From Membranipora membranacea (Eukaryota > Bryozoa > Gymnolaemata > Cheilostomatida > Membraniporidae), in assembly GCA_914767715.1 (NCBI GenBank), contig OU612072.1:7316001-7380000 (forward strand): a DNA stretch of 64,000 bases, written 5' to 3'. Below, piece by piece: positions 23,201-38,200 of the stretch. Positions within the stretch are counted from its first letter, which is position 1, and each line of letters starts with the position of its first letter. The position numbers and the translations under genes are program-made. Under the pieces are notes generated by a model that was given only the letters and a program-made list of their open reading frames with translations, ran no database searches and was not told the origin of the DNA.

Positions 23201-26200
23201 GATAGTCAAACACCGAAATATGTGAAATCAGACAGTCTTTACATCGTTTTTGAAGAAAACACCTAAACTAAGCTAAATAATAATACGTTATAGTATATAG
23301 TATTGCCAATACTACAAAAATTATCTATGAAATGCTTGTCCATTTGAAGGCTTCGTAGGTCTCTAAAGTCCTATACTGTACATGATAACATACCACGGTC
23401 CGACTCGAAGCTTCAGATAGTTTTTGCCCGGGTATAGAGATATTCTCCTGTATTCGCTGTCCGAAAGTAAGCTAGCCGAGGTAGAGAAATATTGACAATC
23501 CCAGATTCCTCCGTAAGTTTGTCCTAAAAGAGAAAGCTCAGGTGAACGAGACAATAGACTGACTGTGGTGCCATTTTTGGCACCATAACTTTCTTTCATT
23601 CATGGCGATCTTGCCCTATCATACATTTGCCTAGCTGACCCCATATGTCAGGAAAGACTTTATAGTATTTATAACATTTGGATAATGTGCAGCATTCGGT
23701 CTAACAAATTGGCAAACACTTGATTTAATAAATATGTTGTTTGCGATTCACTGCCAGGCCATTGCTGCCGCAGTATCTGGTGGCTTTGGGTTGAATTGGG
23801 GAAGCTTTCTAGGTTGATTGTTGTAGCTGTCTGAGCAGCACTTAGACTAATAGGGGTGGCCGGATGTAGAGTTGAATGCGTGGAATCTTACCAAACTCTT
23901 TGCGCACTGGGAAGGATTTGTTCTCGTGTTGAACCTGCTCTCCCGGATTATTTTTGATGGCATCCACTATCGTCTTAATTGCGTGCTCAATCATATTCTC
24001 ATTTTGCATTCTTGTCTCTGCCAAGAAGACGTAGGGAAATTCTGCCTTGCTAGCGTACACTAAAAGATTGGGAAAATTAGTTTTCTGTCTATGACTAACA
24101 AACATAATGCACAGAGTTTCCCTGCTAATAATTGTCTTTGTGTTTCCAAGTTGTCTTAATGCAAAGATAGGTATGAAGTGGCAAGCGTCCACTAATATTT
24201 TTCCAACCCAAAGATGACAAGCCTCATATTCACAGGTACCTAGGTAGGTTGCTTACATCAATGAATGAATGAGAATGAAGTAAAATGGTTTCTTCTGTCT
24301 CGGAAATCAAATCTTTCCTCATAGCCACATAGAGGCTGATTAAACTAAATTTAAATTGAATTCTGAAGGTAGCAAATATGTTTATTCAGGAGGTCTATCT
24401 GTAAACTCGGGCAAGGACTAGAGACAAATCACAAAAAATCAGAATGTTGGCGGACGCTGATCTGTGTTTGGGACTCGTTGTTTGTTGCTAGGTGGTAGTT
24501 GTTATTGACTATTTAAATCAAGGTCAAGGACACTGGGCCCTATTTACTATTTTTAGTCAAACTGAGGGACTCATTCCTGATATGAGGTGTTATAACAGAC
24601 AGGCAGACAGCCAGCGGATAGCTACCGGTGGTATGCTATAGTCTTCTGACGGGCATTAAGGTCACAAGGTCTGTGTTTGGGACTAAAGGAGGAGACTTGC
24701 CGTATCTGGATATTTAAAAACTGTTGCTGGGGCTCACGCCCGCAATATTCGCAATATTTTGAAGAAATAGAAACGCGTTTATGTCAAGCCAAGTAGAAGA
24801 GAAGGAGGGTGGAGTATTATATGAGAGTAGTGTCTCACCTGTAGTAGGCCTGAGAGATGAAGGTTGCAGCTCATCGCTCTCCTCTACCTGTCTCAGGTGT
24901 TCCCTGTCCGCGTGTTTCGGTACAGTGATCTTGTAGCACAGCTGACACGGCTGTTTGACGTTATGTCCTTGGATGTCGAAACAGAAAGTGCAGAACTCAT
25001 GATGACAGGTCAGCCTTAGTAGAGTCCGATATTCCAGCGGGATTTTACAGTTATTACATCTGTGTGTCTCAGCGGTAGCCATTTTGTCTCCTAACACTAC
25101 CACTACAGTTGATCGAGGATTGATAACTATTGAGTTCAGATAACCCACCCTGCAGCTTAGCTGTATATCTTCATGCTCTATTATTTCTGCCTTATGCCAA
25201 GTAGGGTTTTGCCAACAAGTTGTTTATGCAATAACATCATTATTGATGATTTCACCCTCTTGCATTTATTCATATATGAGAAAAACTTATATTTACAAGA
25301 AAGTTAAAAACATAAGTCGTCACCTGTTAGGGAAATTTCTTTGCCCCCTCATATTTCATGCTATTACCTATTGTATTTTAGTATGTCAGCTCATGTTAGA
25401 TGTAATCTGGCTGTGCTTTAACCTCAAGGCTACCAGTCATGTATCATCAGGTCTTTCCAGAGCCCTATAGTAAAAAATCTGATAGTGACTGGTCCGTTTT
25501 TGCATTCCAGTTTTTATTATGATAATGATAAGCCACCAGTCAATTAGTTTTTACGCTTATTGGGACTCCTTTGTGCCATGTGGGGTAGCATATATGCGGA
25601 ATATGTGAAGCAACACCATATAATGTCGATTGGCTGGTCTATTCGATATGGGTTCCCTCATACATATTCAATAATCAGCAAGGCATTGTATCCTTCTCAG
25701 CTCTATGGAAAATTGAATTTTAAAAACATCTCAGTTTTGTGAATAATGCTTCAAAAAAGAAAAATGTTTTGTCTGCCACTCCACCTCAAGAATTCAGCTG
25801 ATATTTACTCATTGTTAAATTTGTCATTATGTATTGTATTATGTATTGTATTATGTATTGTATTATGTATTGTATTATGTATTGTATTATGTATTGTATT
25901 ATGTATTGTCTTATTATATATTGATTTAAGGTACACGAGAGAGATCAGGATACAGATTTAGCTCTGCTTATAGTCAGGAAGTTTATCAGGACTGTATCAC
26001 CTCATGTAAGTAGTCAGTATCACATCACATTTCTCTGTAACACGCTATTAAAATTGGCATAACTGTTTTATTGGATATAATTTGCAGGCTTACCACAGCT
26101 GACCCAGTGTAATTAGCCTTGTAATGTGTCCTGCCAAAAGAAGCCAGTGGCCTGGTGATCTGGCGGTGATGTTACTATAATCCCCTATAACGAGTAAAGT

Positions 26201-29200
26201 TGCCCTACACTTGTACAGGCAAAACTTTATTCAGGGCCCTGTTTTTATACTGACAGTTGGTGCACAGTTAGAGATTTTGTAATTGTGACTTGTCTTAACG
26301 AGCTTGTTGGTGGGTGTTTGTTACCCCCCCCCCTCCCCCTCCCCCTCCCCCTCCCCGCCCACCAGCAAAGTTTGTCAAGTCAGGCCAAGCTTGAAGTATT
26401 CTCTGTATTGTAGGTGAAGGTGATATTGATGTCAGCGACGTTTGAGTGTGAGTTGTTCGCTCGCTATTTTGCTACAGAGATAAGAGGAGATCTACAGAAA
26501 GCACCTGTTATTGAGGTGGAGGGGAGAAGACACAAAGTCAGACAATTCTACTGGTCAGATCAGCATCTGCAGAATATGGTCGCTGTGAGTGCTGCTCTAA
26601 AACATCCCTTTATAATATGAATATACATAAATATATGCATCCTCTAGACAGCAGGTTCTAGGACCCTTGATGCTCAATCTGCGTCCTATACCCTCTTTAT
26701 ATCTTAAAGGCCATAGGGGGTTCTTTTTACTGCTTGTGGTGTGTGCTAACCCACAGTAGATCTCTGGTATTTTAGTCCCACTCTATTAAGCTCTCTCTAG
26801 GCTGAAGGGTGTGCCAGTCCCAAATCAGGAATGACTGCTGGCGCCAAAAATTGAACTTGGACCTCATAGATCAAAAGTCCGCACCCTTAACCTTCAGACC
26901 ACTCCTGACTATACAGCTTTATTTGCCAATCAAAGTATAGACAGATATAATATATAAGACCATGCATAAATATCATGGTTTATAAATATCAAAGGCAATA
27001 TTAATCTGAAACCAGCCTACATCTAATCATTTCCCTCTCTATCCTTTATCAGATACCCCGATTTGAGGAGGACACACCGTTATGTCTGCCTGAGGCGTGT
27101 GATCTGACAGTTAAACTTCTCTATGAGTTTGACAAACTGGAGGCGGAGGAACAGTCTCAGGATATCTCGGAGGGGAAGCCAGTCAACCGGGGTTCTGTCC
27201 TTGTATTCCTACCAGGTAAGCATGGAGATCCAGTTAGCCTGCAACGTAATCGCTCCCATCTTTACTGGGATAGCAATTTCAAATGCAGGTCAACCGGATA
27301 AAACTTGATCTAGGTTTACATGGGGATCACTGTTGTAGTTATGTCATCACGCTCTCCGCACAGGAGGCAACTGTCTGAAATCTCAGACTAAACCCTTACC
27401 GACACGGTCCACTGCTGTTTAGGGCATGGATAAGATAAAAAGTCTCAAAGCAACCAGAAATGGGTAAATACATGATCAAACAATCTGATGATGTAGCACC
27501 GTATTATGTTGATTTTCTTGAACTTTGAACCTTGACCGCCTCCTCATGGTATATATAAATCTATTGAGAGGTAAGTTTCTATGTCCTCACGAAACTGGCA
27601 TACTCAACATAAACTATGCATATTTGGTGGAGTTTCGAGCATTCATTCTGTTACATCAAATCTCAAAACAATACAATAGAAGCCAGATGTTTTTGCAGGC
27701 TAAGATGTGATCCCCTAAAATGTGGATAGAGTTTAATCAGTGCAGTACAGTCCAGTGCATCCACACAAATTTTGCATGTATAATTGACCAAAATTGAGGA
27801 TGTTAGATCGCTTATCTAAAGTATAAGTTGAGAAATACGTCTCTAAATATACTTATGATACTACACTAGTAGACTTCGCCTTGTTACGTGGCAAATTATT
27901 ATTGAGGCGAAAACAGTAAAACATAAAAATTAGCAGCGTGACAAAGATATTATATACTAGTATATAATATACTAGTATATAATATACTAGTATATTATAT
28001 GGCTCTTTACCATTTTTTTATACAGTTACACTTAATTAAAGATATCTGACTCTGTTTGCAGGTCTGGCTGAGATACAGGACCTCTCCTCTCGTATAGAGA
28101 GGGAGGAGGGGTTACAGGGGCGTAAGATCGATGTTCTACCCCTACACTCATCTATTACACTAGAAGAACAGGGGAGAGTATTCCAGACTCCTCACATCTA
28201 TCATAGAAAGGTTATACTGTCTACTAATATAGCTGAGAGCTCTATAACTGTACCTGATATTAAATATGGTAAGAACCGATCGGTATTAAAATAAAATTAT
28301 GACTTATCGTCGCTAAAACTTTTCACTCACATGGTCTTTCAATTAGACAAATTCGTTCCCTAATCACTTACTCAGTTCCATCAATGTGTGAGCGATTACT
28401 GAGCCAGACCCTAGCAGGAATCGCTCACTCATTGAAGTGAGCGTTCAGATTGCTATATTGGCTGTTTTTAGTTAAAAAAACCGACCAACACCGAGATGTG
28501 TTGTATTTTCAGGTCTCTATAGACTAAGCATTCAAATAAAAACAAATATAAATCAGATTTCAGGGCTCATCACTTCGATTTATTGATTGAAAGTTAATGA
28601 TGCTCGTAAATGGAGTACCTCAATCATTATTAGCTTTTTATGATTAAGATGCAGGCTGCCCTCCAAAGCAAAAGTTTTAGGATCTCTGATCACAGTGTAT
28701 TTTACATTCAAGCTGTCAAGTGCTCAATTGTTGCCTGGGTTGACGTTAGTGGCATTTCTTTATCGACCACTATCCCATTGATAGAATAGTAGTTGATAAG
28801 GAAATGTTACTACGATCAACCATAACCTAACCTACAAGCAATCCCAGGACACTATCGTTGTCTCAGTCTTCATGTCATTAAATTTTGTTCTTTTGTTGAT
28901 TGCAGTGATTGATTTTTGCCTTACTAAGAACATACAGACAGACCGAGATACGAACATGACGTGTCTGAAGATGGACTGGGCCTCTAAAGCTAACTGTAAG
29001 CAGAGGGAGGGGCGTGCTGGTCGCGTCTCCTACGGTAGATGTTATAAGCTCATACATAAGAACTTCTATGTGAACTGTCTGATGGACTACGGTGTACCTG
29101 AGATGAGACGCTGTCCCCTATCTCAGCTGGTAAGGTCAAGGTTATTGCAGTACATGGTCTAGTATGATTAAATGGTAAAGACATTCTCAAATCTGACGGA

Positions 29201-32200
29201 TAAACATATATCAGTAAACTTTTTTCAAGGAAATGGTAGGAAGATCCTTGTTTCGTGTAGTACTACGTGTATTTATGTTACGTTAATGCAGTACATGGCA
29301 TAGTACGATTAAATCGGAAAAGTTTCCCCCCAATCTTGTAGAGAAATTTACATCAGCAAACTTCAAGGAAATGATGGGAGAGTCCTTGTTTTGTGTGATA
29401 CCATGTGATATCAGGTTATCTGTTTCCAAACTGATTCCCAAATGCCTGGCCTCATCATGATCATATTTTTAAAGTAGCCTTTGATAGTTAATTCTATTAG
29501 TTTTATCGTTTCAACATTTGAATTTCCTAGCTCAGACTTCAATTAAAAATCCAAAAGCTTTCTGCAGACTATAAGTTTTCAAGGATAAATGCTGAAAGTA
29601 TTGTTGAGGTTTCAGTATTGTTGCTTTCACAGACGATATCAAACAATAGCTCTTTGAAATAGTAGCAGAAGAGTAATTGTTAATTTTACTTCACCTTATT
29701 CAGATTCTGAGAGTGAAGAAGTTAGGGCCTGAGGAACCGAGAGCTACATTTGCCTTAGCCTTAGATCCTCCAGAGATGGGGGAAATTGGTAAATCTATTC
29801 TATTACTCAAAGAGGTATGTGTATAAACTGCAATTCTTGTGAATAAGAGCGTCTATTAACCATTGCAAACCAGTTGAGTTTTCTGACTCATCGTTTGATG
29901 GGTGTTTCAATCAACAAAGTGTAACTTGGCATCGCCATTGATAAATGTAATAGGACCTCTGCTCAACATGATTCATAGCAGAGACCCAAACTCCCTGTTT
30001 GCGGCAAACTGTGTCTAAGAGTAATAAGTTGTGTTCTCTTTGACATTTTGTTCTTTTTGGGTGGGCAACTCCAAATTAGATAGATCAAAAATGATAATTC
30101 AGTATACCTTTAGATTACAACCGAGTTAGATAATCTATCCAACTTGATTATACACTTTAACTGATTAGTTTACTTAGGTATTATGGGTATAACACTGTAT
30201 AGTATATAGTGTTATTTTCAATCATCAAAAAGTTTCAATCATATTTTCCTCTCAGGCCGGAGCTCTGGCAGATCCAGATGACCCGAGGAGATATAACCCA
30301 TTTGATGGACAGCTGACGTTTGTAGGTGAAGTTCTCGCCTCGCTGCCTCTCAACATCGAACTGGGGAAGGTAAGACAAGAGCTACACGCTGTTAATTATC
30401 AAATCATTGTCTATGATCTGATGTGCTGAATGTAGTTTTTGCTGAAGATCCTAAACATAAGGAATGTCAATGTTTTATTGAAATATTATTTTCTCACAAT
30501 AAACCACTAAATCATGAGCAAATATTCAAAATTCCAACAAACCTTGTAGAAATCTCAAATATGGTGTTTGTAGTTGTACAATAATCTGTGGGTGTACCAT
30601 GCTTATAAGATGGTTTTTATAGCAAACTCGTTAGGTCTACTCTGAATGTATTATTTTGTAGGCCTTCAATGTCGCATTTAATATTATCTCTTTTTCCTAC
30701 AGCTGTTGGTGTTCGGACACATGTTAGGTCTGCTGCCAGAGTGCTTGATAATAGCGGCAGCAATGCACACCAGACCAATATTCCAGCAGCCATTCAACAA
30801 AAATGTGGAGACATTCAGACATAAACTTAAGTGGGACAGAGGAATGCACAGCGATCCCATCGCTACTGTCAACGCTTACAAGGTTAACTAGTCACTTTTA
30901 TCCAGTGCATACAATGTGCGAATTTTTTCGCACAGCGACTTTGTCCCATTGTTCAATGATTTCTTTTGTTTTGTTTGATGAGGGCCTCTATTTTTAGCCA
31001 TATAAAACATCAGAGAAATCTTGTAGTCATGCCACGCCTTTTGTAGACTGTTGGGATTTTGCACAAGCTGGTATGATAGAAAGCACTCAATTACCTGTGG
31101 TACTCTAGATCAGTAGATATTAGCTCGAGTTTAATTTAGTTAGTTTGTTGACATACTATGCGTTTGGTTTCAGGAGTGGGACAGACTGAGAGAGTCTGAA
31201 TTCTTTATGAGAGCTAAGAATGCTGAGAATAAGTGGTGTAGAGATAACTTCTTACAGCGAAAAACTCTTCATGAGGTAAATACATTTTCAGCGAACTTAC
31301 AACTTACTTTTACCTGACAGCAAATATGACCGACTGGCATAGTTTGGTGCAAATAGTTGTAGTTTTCACAAATAAGTATCACATCATGCACTTTTTCTGG
31401 CATCTGCAATGGTACCAGGTTAAAGAAAATGGTAACATAAACTGTGGACTGAGTTCCAGTCCACTGTTGTTACCATTCATTATTATCAGGCCTACTCTGC
31501 TTAAAAAGTATTCAACAACAGAAATGTAGTTTAATCAGGTAGTAATGGATCTACATTGAAGCTAAACTTGTACGGTTGTTCATGTTATATCAGGTACGAG
31601 AAGTAATAAATGATCTTACAATGAGACTAGCAGAGCACGGTATAGCTCCTAAACGTACCCGCTCTCCTCCTCTACATACAAGTAAAGATACTGATCCAGT
31701 ACAGGAACAACTCCTACTCAAGGTATATATCTCAATATGCATACATGATGTCTTACTTTGCTCCTATGGTCTGGGTTGCCGTGACACGCTTACAGAAAAA
31801 ATATTTACTACAAAATAACAGAGCCATTCTTTAACATATTTTGGGTGTTTTCGTCATCCACCACAGCAATACTTACAGTCATCAGTTGGATTAAATATTT
31901 ATGATGGGAACAAAATCCCACGCCGCTATGTACTAATTGTGGAACATTTACCAAAGTACACTCCATCAATTATAGAATCCAGTTTTTGATATCATTCTAG
32001 AGTACTGAGTCTTATTTAACAACTTATATAAGGCTCTCGTTAATGGCCTGTTGCCCAGGTTCAACTGATATTTACTCAAGGTTGAGATGAGAAGGTTCAA
32101 TAAGGTACTTTTCTCATATAGGACATACACTACAGGACCGTTTTAGTACTTCTCATCTCAACTTTGAGTGAAAATTACTTGAAAATGGGCCACAGGCTCT

Positions 32201-35200
32201 TAATGTAGCCTACATCAGGTTTCTTAATCAGACCGAAAACTCTAGTATCATGCAAAAACCTCACTTTAAAAAGACTAATATGAAGCATCGATCTCTTGAG
32301 GTATATTTATTTGGAAAATTTTCATAGCACTTCAAACAATGATGTGATAAGTAAATTACCTGACATTACTTGACAGATATAAAATACTCCCTTGTTTATA
32401 TCTATCCATTTCTCTCCTGTTATATAGGTAGCTCTGGCCTGTGCATTCTATCCTCATTACTTCACACATCAGGTTATGCCCGAGGAGGACGCTGTTAGAA
32501 TGCTGTCTGGTAAATCTCCTCTTAGTACTGTATATATGAAGGGTCTGCCAAATAACCAGGGTAGGTATCTAACTAGCTGTTCGATTGGGGGTGGTAGTGG
32601 CGCCCCTGTACTGCCCAAAACAGCAGAGCTTGGGAGTTGAGGCTAGAATCTGGTTTACTAATTATTGTTCTCATGAATTTAACCCCCATAGGCAGGCTGT
32701 CTTCAGTTCTTGGTAGGGTATTTTTTCATCAACTACACTCATATAATCTAAATACTCCTTGGAACCAACATTCATCCAGCATTAATCAATCTTTAAAATT
32801 TTTAAATCAAATCATGAATAGCATTCAATGACATATCAGCTAATACACTCCAATGTAGAAACAAGTTGTGTTTGCTTACAATATGGAAACCCCTCTTCTC
32901 ACATAACTGCATCTCTCAGATAATTCAAAGTTTATATCATCTCATTATGTTATATCATACCATGTTCTATTGTATTATAGGGATCTTATATTATATTATA
33001 ATAATATGTTCTAATATATTATATTATATCATCTCAATATATTATATTATATTATATTATAGGAATCTTGTATAAACACCAGATAGAGAGGACGATCAAG
33101 GATTATGTACCTGGATGTAATCTGCAGGCTAGCTTTGAGAATACTAAGTAAGTCATATAAACAGCCAGCCGTGTAAGTAAGTAAGTCACATACACAGCCA
33201 GCCGTGTAAGTAAGTAAGTAAGTCAAATAGATAGTCAGCCGTGGTATGACTTGTGTTAGACATAGCTGTAGATTTCATAAGATGGCGAAAAAATGTTTTT
33301 TTACTGTCAAGAATGGGGAAATCTGACAATCTAAATTGAAGGCGGTAGGAAAGCATGGTTACCATAAATAAGTCTCTCCTATTTGGTCAATGTTGTAAAT
33401 TGCTCCACTCCTTGGCTTGCTCATTTTTAGCTTATGTAATGTGGCTAGACTAATGAGACCAGCCCACATACTCATTATAAGTCTATGGGCTAGGCTCACA
33501 TGGATCAAGATTCAATTTGCCTGGATTTAGGGTTTGAGCCGCCACCGGCTCACCAGTAGAATGGGAATGACCGGACTACAGGCAAATTGGATCAAACTTG
33601 TTCTAAGTCTCACACATACACTCCATGAGCATGAATCAGTTACATTCCTTCTGTATAGATGTTATCTGGAGTTTGAGCCTGCTGCGGGTGACTGCGGGCG
33701 TATACCTAACGCCCTGTATGTGTCCCTACACATGACGCAACTGAGGGACAGGTTAGAGCTGAGGCTATATGATGATGAGGATGCCATGGAAAGGATGCAG
33801 GAGATCGGGCAGATACAGAAAAAGGCTGCTATGAAGGAAAGACGGCTCGATACTAACAGGTTAGATTTTCTATATCACAGGCTATAGCCTCAGATGTGTC
33901 AAGTGTCATACCAGGTAGGGGGAGAGACGACTCGATACTAACAGGTTAGATGTGCTATATCACAGGCTATAGCCTCGGAGGTGTTTTGTCTCATACGGGC
34001 GGAGCTGTCAATGCAAAGTGTACATTCAAGTAGGCACATAGTTGCAGACAACAGTCTTAAAAAGATTGAGAAGGTGCCACGATGTCTAGCTCGTCCTAAT
34101 ATGAGCTACTAGTTTTAGTCTGACTCACTGATTATTAGTTTGAACCGCTACATGCAAGTTGGAGTCCCTTGTTTTTAGTAAATTACAAAGAGGGGACAAC
34201 TTTGATGTCCTTGTTTTTGCAATTGAATCGAATGCAGCCTGTGAGCTTGTTAGCATTATCCATTATTTTGAAGTCATTATCACTTATCATTGTTTCACTC
34301 TCAACTACAGGAAAGTTTGATTCTGGACAGTAAGCGAATATTACATTTATCCTAAATTATAGAGGCTCAGGTTGTGCACCTCTGTCCTCAACAGCTCAGC
34401 TCTGCTGTACGATGAGCTCATTTTAAAATTGTGTTGTTGTCACTATTGATATACCGAATACGGCGGCCGCACCCTAAAAGAACTGATATTTCTCAGTCCT
34501 CGGACAGAGACAACACTTGCTATTTTAACCCACATTAACCCACTAAGACAGAGTTTGTGCCGTTATGTTATATTATTTATTTGCTTTAGATTATTCTCAA
34601 GTAATGACAGAGTAAACGGAGATACTAATATGACTAAACAATCACTACCTGGCAGTATGATCTCTATTATAGAACTACTCATAGTACATGTAAGACTTAT
34701 ATCCGCAGTGTATATCCTACCTACTCAGGTGTTAGACTTTGAGAGTTTGATAAATCAACATGAAATGATATAAGACATATCTACCTCACGATGCACGATT
34801 TGCTGACATTCATTGATTGTCATGCAAAACTGATCATTCGACACATGTATTAGTTGCTTGATGTACATAACTCTATACACCAAAAATTTAGTTAGTTTAC
34901 TTCCTATTTGTGAAAACCATTTGATACTCTCAGTCTCAATCTCCTTTAAATGTATAAGCCCTTGGAAATGTGAATTATTCTTCTGTTGAAGACTTTTTGT
35001 GTGTATGGTCAATTGATATCAGTCCTGTGTCGTATGTTTGTTGATATACTTATTACAGACAGAGGAATGCGGACATTTCTGGGCTCATGAGATGGATGAT
35101 AATAAACAGCAGCAGTTAGAGAATTTACAGGGAGGTATAAACAACCCGGCTAATGTTAGAAATTCTGTGGTGAGTGAGTAAGGCAGAAAGTAAATCATGT

Positions 35201-38200
35201 CTGGTCCTATTTTAATGGTGAGGTAACTCCTTTTCCGGCAAGCTGGCTCAAGCATGGTGGATAAAGCAATGATAAACACAGTATATATATTATATATATT
35301 ATATATAATATGTAATGTTTTCTTTGCTTACATCCATGTGCAAGTACTTCTGCTGGACTTTGCTGAATTAATCTATGTAGATGCTATAGTGTTAGTCACG
35401 ACATTTGGCAGTGGTTGATTATCACCAAGGGGAGTCAGATAACACTTACACCAATGTCTTGTTGATGTACATGTTTAAATGAATCATACATAGGCAGTTG
35501 GTGTTTCCACGGATGTGATCTTTCCAGTCTATTGACACTAGACAAAGGTTGATCCAGTTTGACTGAATTTGGAAAGAGGATCAAACCCGAATGCAGGAAA
35601 AATGGATCAACCTTGATCCAACGGATACCAACGATTTCAACTATTCTCAGTGTTTATAAAAATTCTCCGATCTTCAATGAGAAATCATTTGCCTATTTGC
35701 ATTTGTACAGTATGAAATACTTTGGTAACCTTAGCATGATTTTGTACAACGACATCCATACCACCCTAGAGGAGTTAACATTAGCTAGAGTTTAGTTTAG
35801 CTAGCTAGTTAACTATTTCCAGCATGTGCAAAGTGGTAAACTCAAACTCTTGCAAATACTTTACTCCTTTAGGGTAACAACAAACCTAGTCTAAGCTTAC
35901 TGAAGTAACAGTCACTGTTTCCTTTATTGCAGGTGCTGATGAACCCAGTAGCGGGTGGTATGTGTATCGCACCGTATATGAACTTATGGTACCGTGCCTG
36001 TATACGTACAGTATTAGGAGATAGAGTGAGAGTCTACTTTGTAGATTACGGTAATACTGAGACAGTGAGAATAAGTGAGATCAGAGAACTACTGCCTCAG
36101 TTCAGAGAACTTGAGTTTATGGTGAGTACCAGACCAGGGGGGTTTGTTTAATGTTGTCTGTCGAGTGTTTGCCTGTCGAGTGTTTGTAAGGGAGTGGCCG
36201 TGGTGCGATTGGTAGGTAGGAAAAGGAGCGTCAACAATCAAATTTTATTTTATAAATATAAGGCTGATTTTTTATCCAGTTAGTAATAGAGAGATCATTT
36301 GGAGCAACCAAAGACTATTGAAGTGTATAAAAATGAATAATATCTAATTTTTACAATCAGCCGCAACAGTGGTGAAAAATTTGAAATATCTACGTTGTAC
36401 CAATCATCATAAATATAAAATCTCCCTCTTAGCCATCATCAACATTACAACCAACAATATCAGCGTTATTGGGATACAAACATAACACACTGACCAATGA
36501 TGAAATGTTTACATACTAACATCATAATCAGGAAAATGCCATGGCTCCATTATCTTAGGTTTTAAGATAGTTTTCTTCAAACCTAGTTTCATGCATAGTC
36601 TTAACATAGGGTCATTACTTTCCTCAACGAACAATACCACATTCAACCTCAGCCCTACATGTAGAAAGTTCAACATATCTGTGCAAAGATTTTTCCGACG
36701 TCTGGCCGTGAGGGTGCATATGTTATCTACAAGTATTTCCACCCGATTATCTATTTGCCGTCTGATGTCACAGACAGCAAAGCAATGGCCATCGCTGACC
36801 AGAAATACTGAGTGCTTTTTATAAGCGTACCAATCACAGAGCTTCACTTCGCATAAATATGCCAGTTCTGGATGCTGCTCAAAGCTATCAAGCTCCTCGA
36901 TAGACTCAGGAAAAAACCTGATCCTGTAACGAGCTGATCCCTCAGTAGGTACCATCCAGGCGCAATCACACTGACTGTCAAAGTGCAGACGGCATACAGG
37001 AACTATGAATAGAATGATATCATAAATAACGGTACCATTTCTGATCAAATTGAAAGCTGACGGAATTAATCACTTAGGGCGAAGGTTATTAAAATTTGTC
37101 ATACAAAATGAGCTGTGAGATGTGCGGGGAAGATTCTCTATACATAGTTTAAGGGTGGATGCTCATGATTATCAGCTATTTTAATAAAATAACCCTAGGA
37201 TAACTTTAAAATATAACTGACGTTATTGGGTATAGCTACAGATAATATATCTACATGAGGCAATTTAGTCCCAGTGGCAGATCTTTGAATTTTTTCTAAA
37301 CGAATTGAATACGAAATACTATTCCCATCGTGTGTGGTAAGCAAGCAATACTAACCAGCACATGGTAGTATCAGTCACCTGATCCCTACAGAGCCCGTGG
37401 TCACAATGTTGTTGGGCCCCCAATACTCTGTCTTTGACTCACCGATATCAGTTGCATCTGGATTATGACTAAGTTGGAGACGAAAACCTTTAGCCCATTT
37501 ACAGTAGGGTTTGTGAGTTTTCCAGTCCTGCCTTTGATGTTCCCTGCCACAGTATTGCACACACTGACAGGAAGTACAAGTCATCAGATTTTCCGTAGCA
37601 TCACAGGATCGTAGCTCACATTTCCTTCTCAAAACATTCATCCTACTTTGCTCACAGAGAAACTGTAATTAAATGCTAAATTGTTGCAGATGCACAAATA
37701 AATACACAAATAGGAAATTTGTGGATAAATTGCTAAAAATAAAAGAAAGTATGAATGACGCTGAAATAACTGGCACTCAACATTATATATATCGGATTAT
37801 AGAGGTAGAAATGCTAATCACACAAAGTGGTTTGTGATAGCTTAAAATTGGTGAATATTTTTCCCTTATATTGAGGTTACACATTTAGGTTGCAAAAAAT
37901 GATGATGACATGGTTTCAAAGCATCCTAAATCTAAAAGGGCATGTCAGAATTAGTGGATCTACAAGTTTTCATAGGTGTGCTATCATAAATAGTCAGGGA
38001 ACAGCCAAAAGCTGTTGCAGTACCTCCTTATATCACCTGTATATAACCATCATTAAAGCGAAAATTTTGCTACCTCCCATTGGATATATATTTAGATCTG
38101 ATTTTTCATGGTAGTTTTTATGGTAGCCTAACATCACTGGCATATCCAGTCATATGAATATGATTATGGAAATGAGCACTAGACAGTACACATGTCTGCT

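Noticed and set aside
25746-25961. A protein with repeated LCIV
   Set aside because: It is the translation of a 12-base microsatellite overlapping TDRD9 exon 8.
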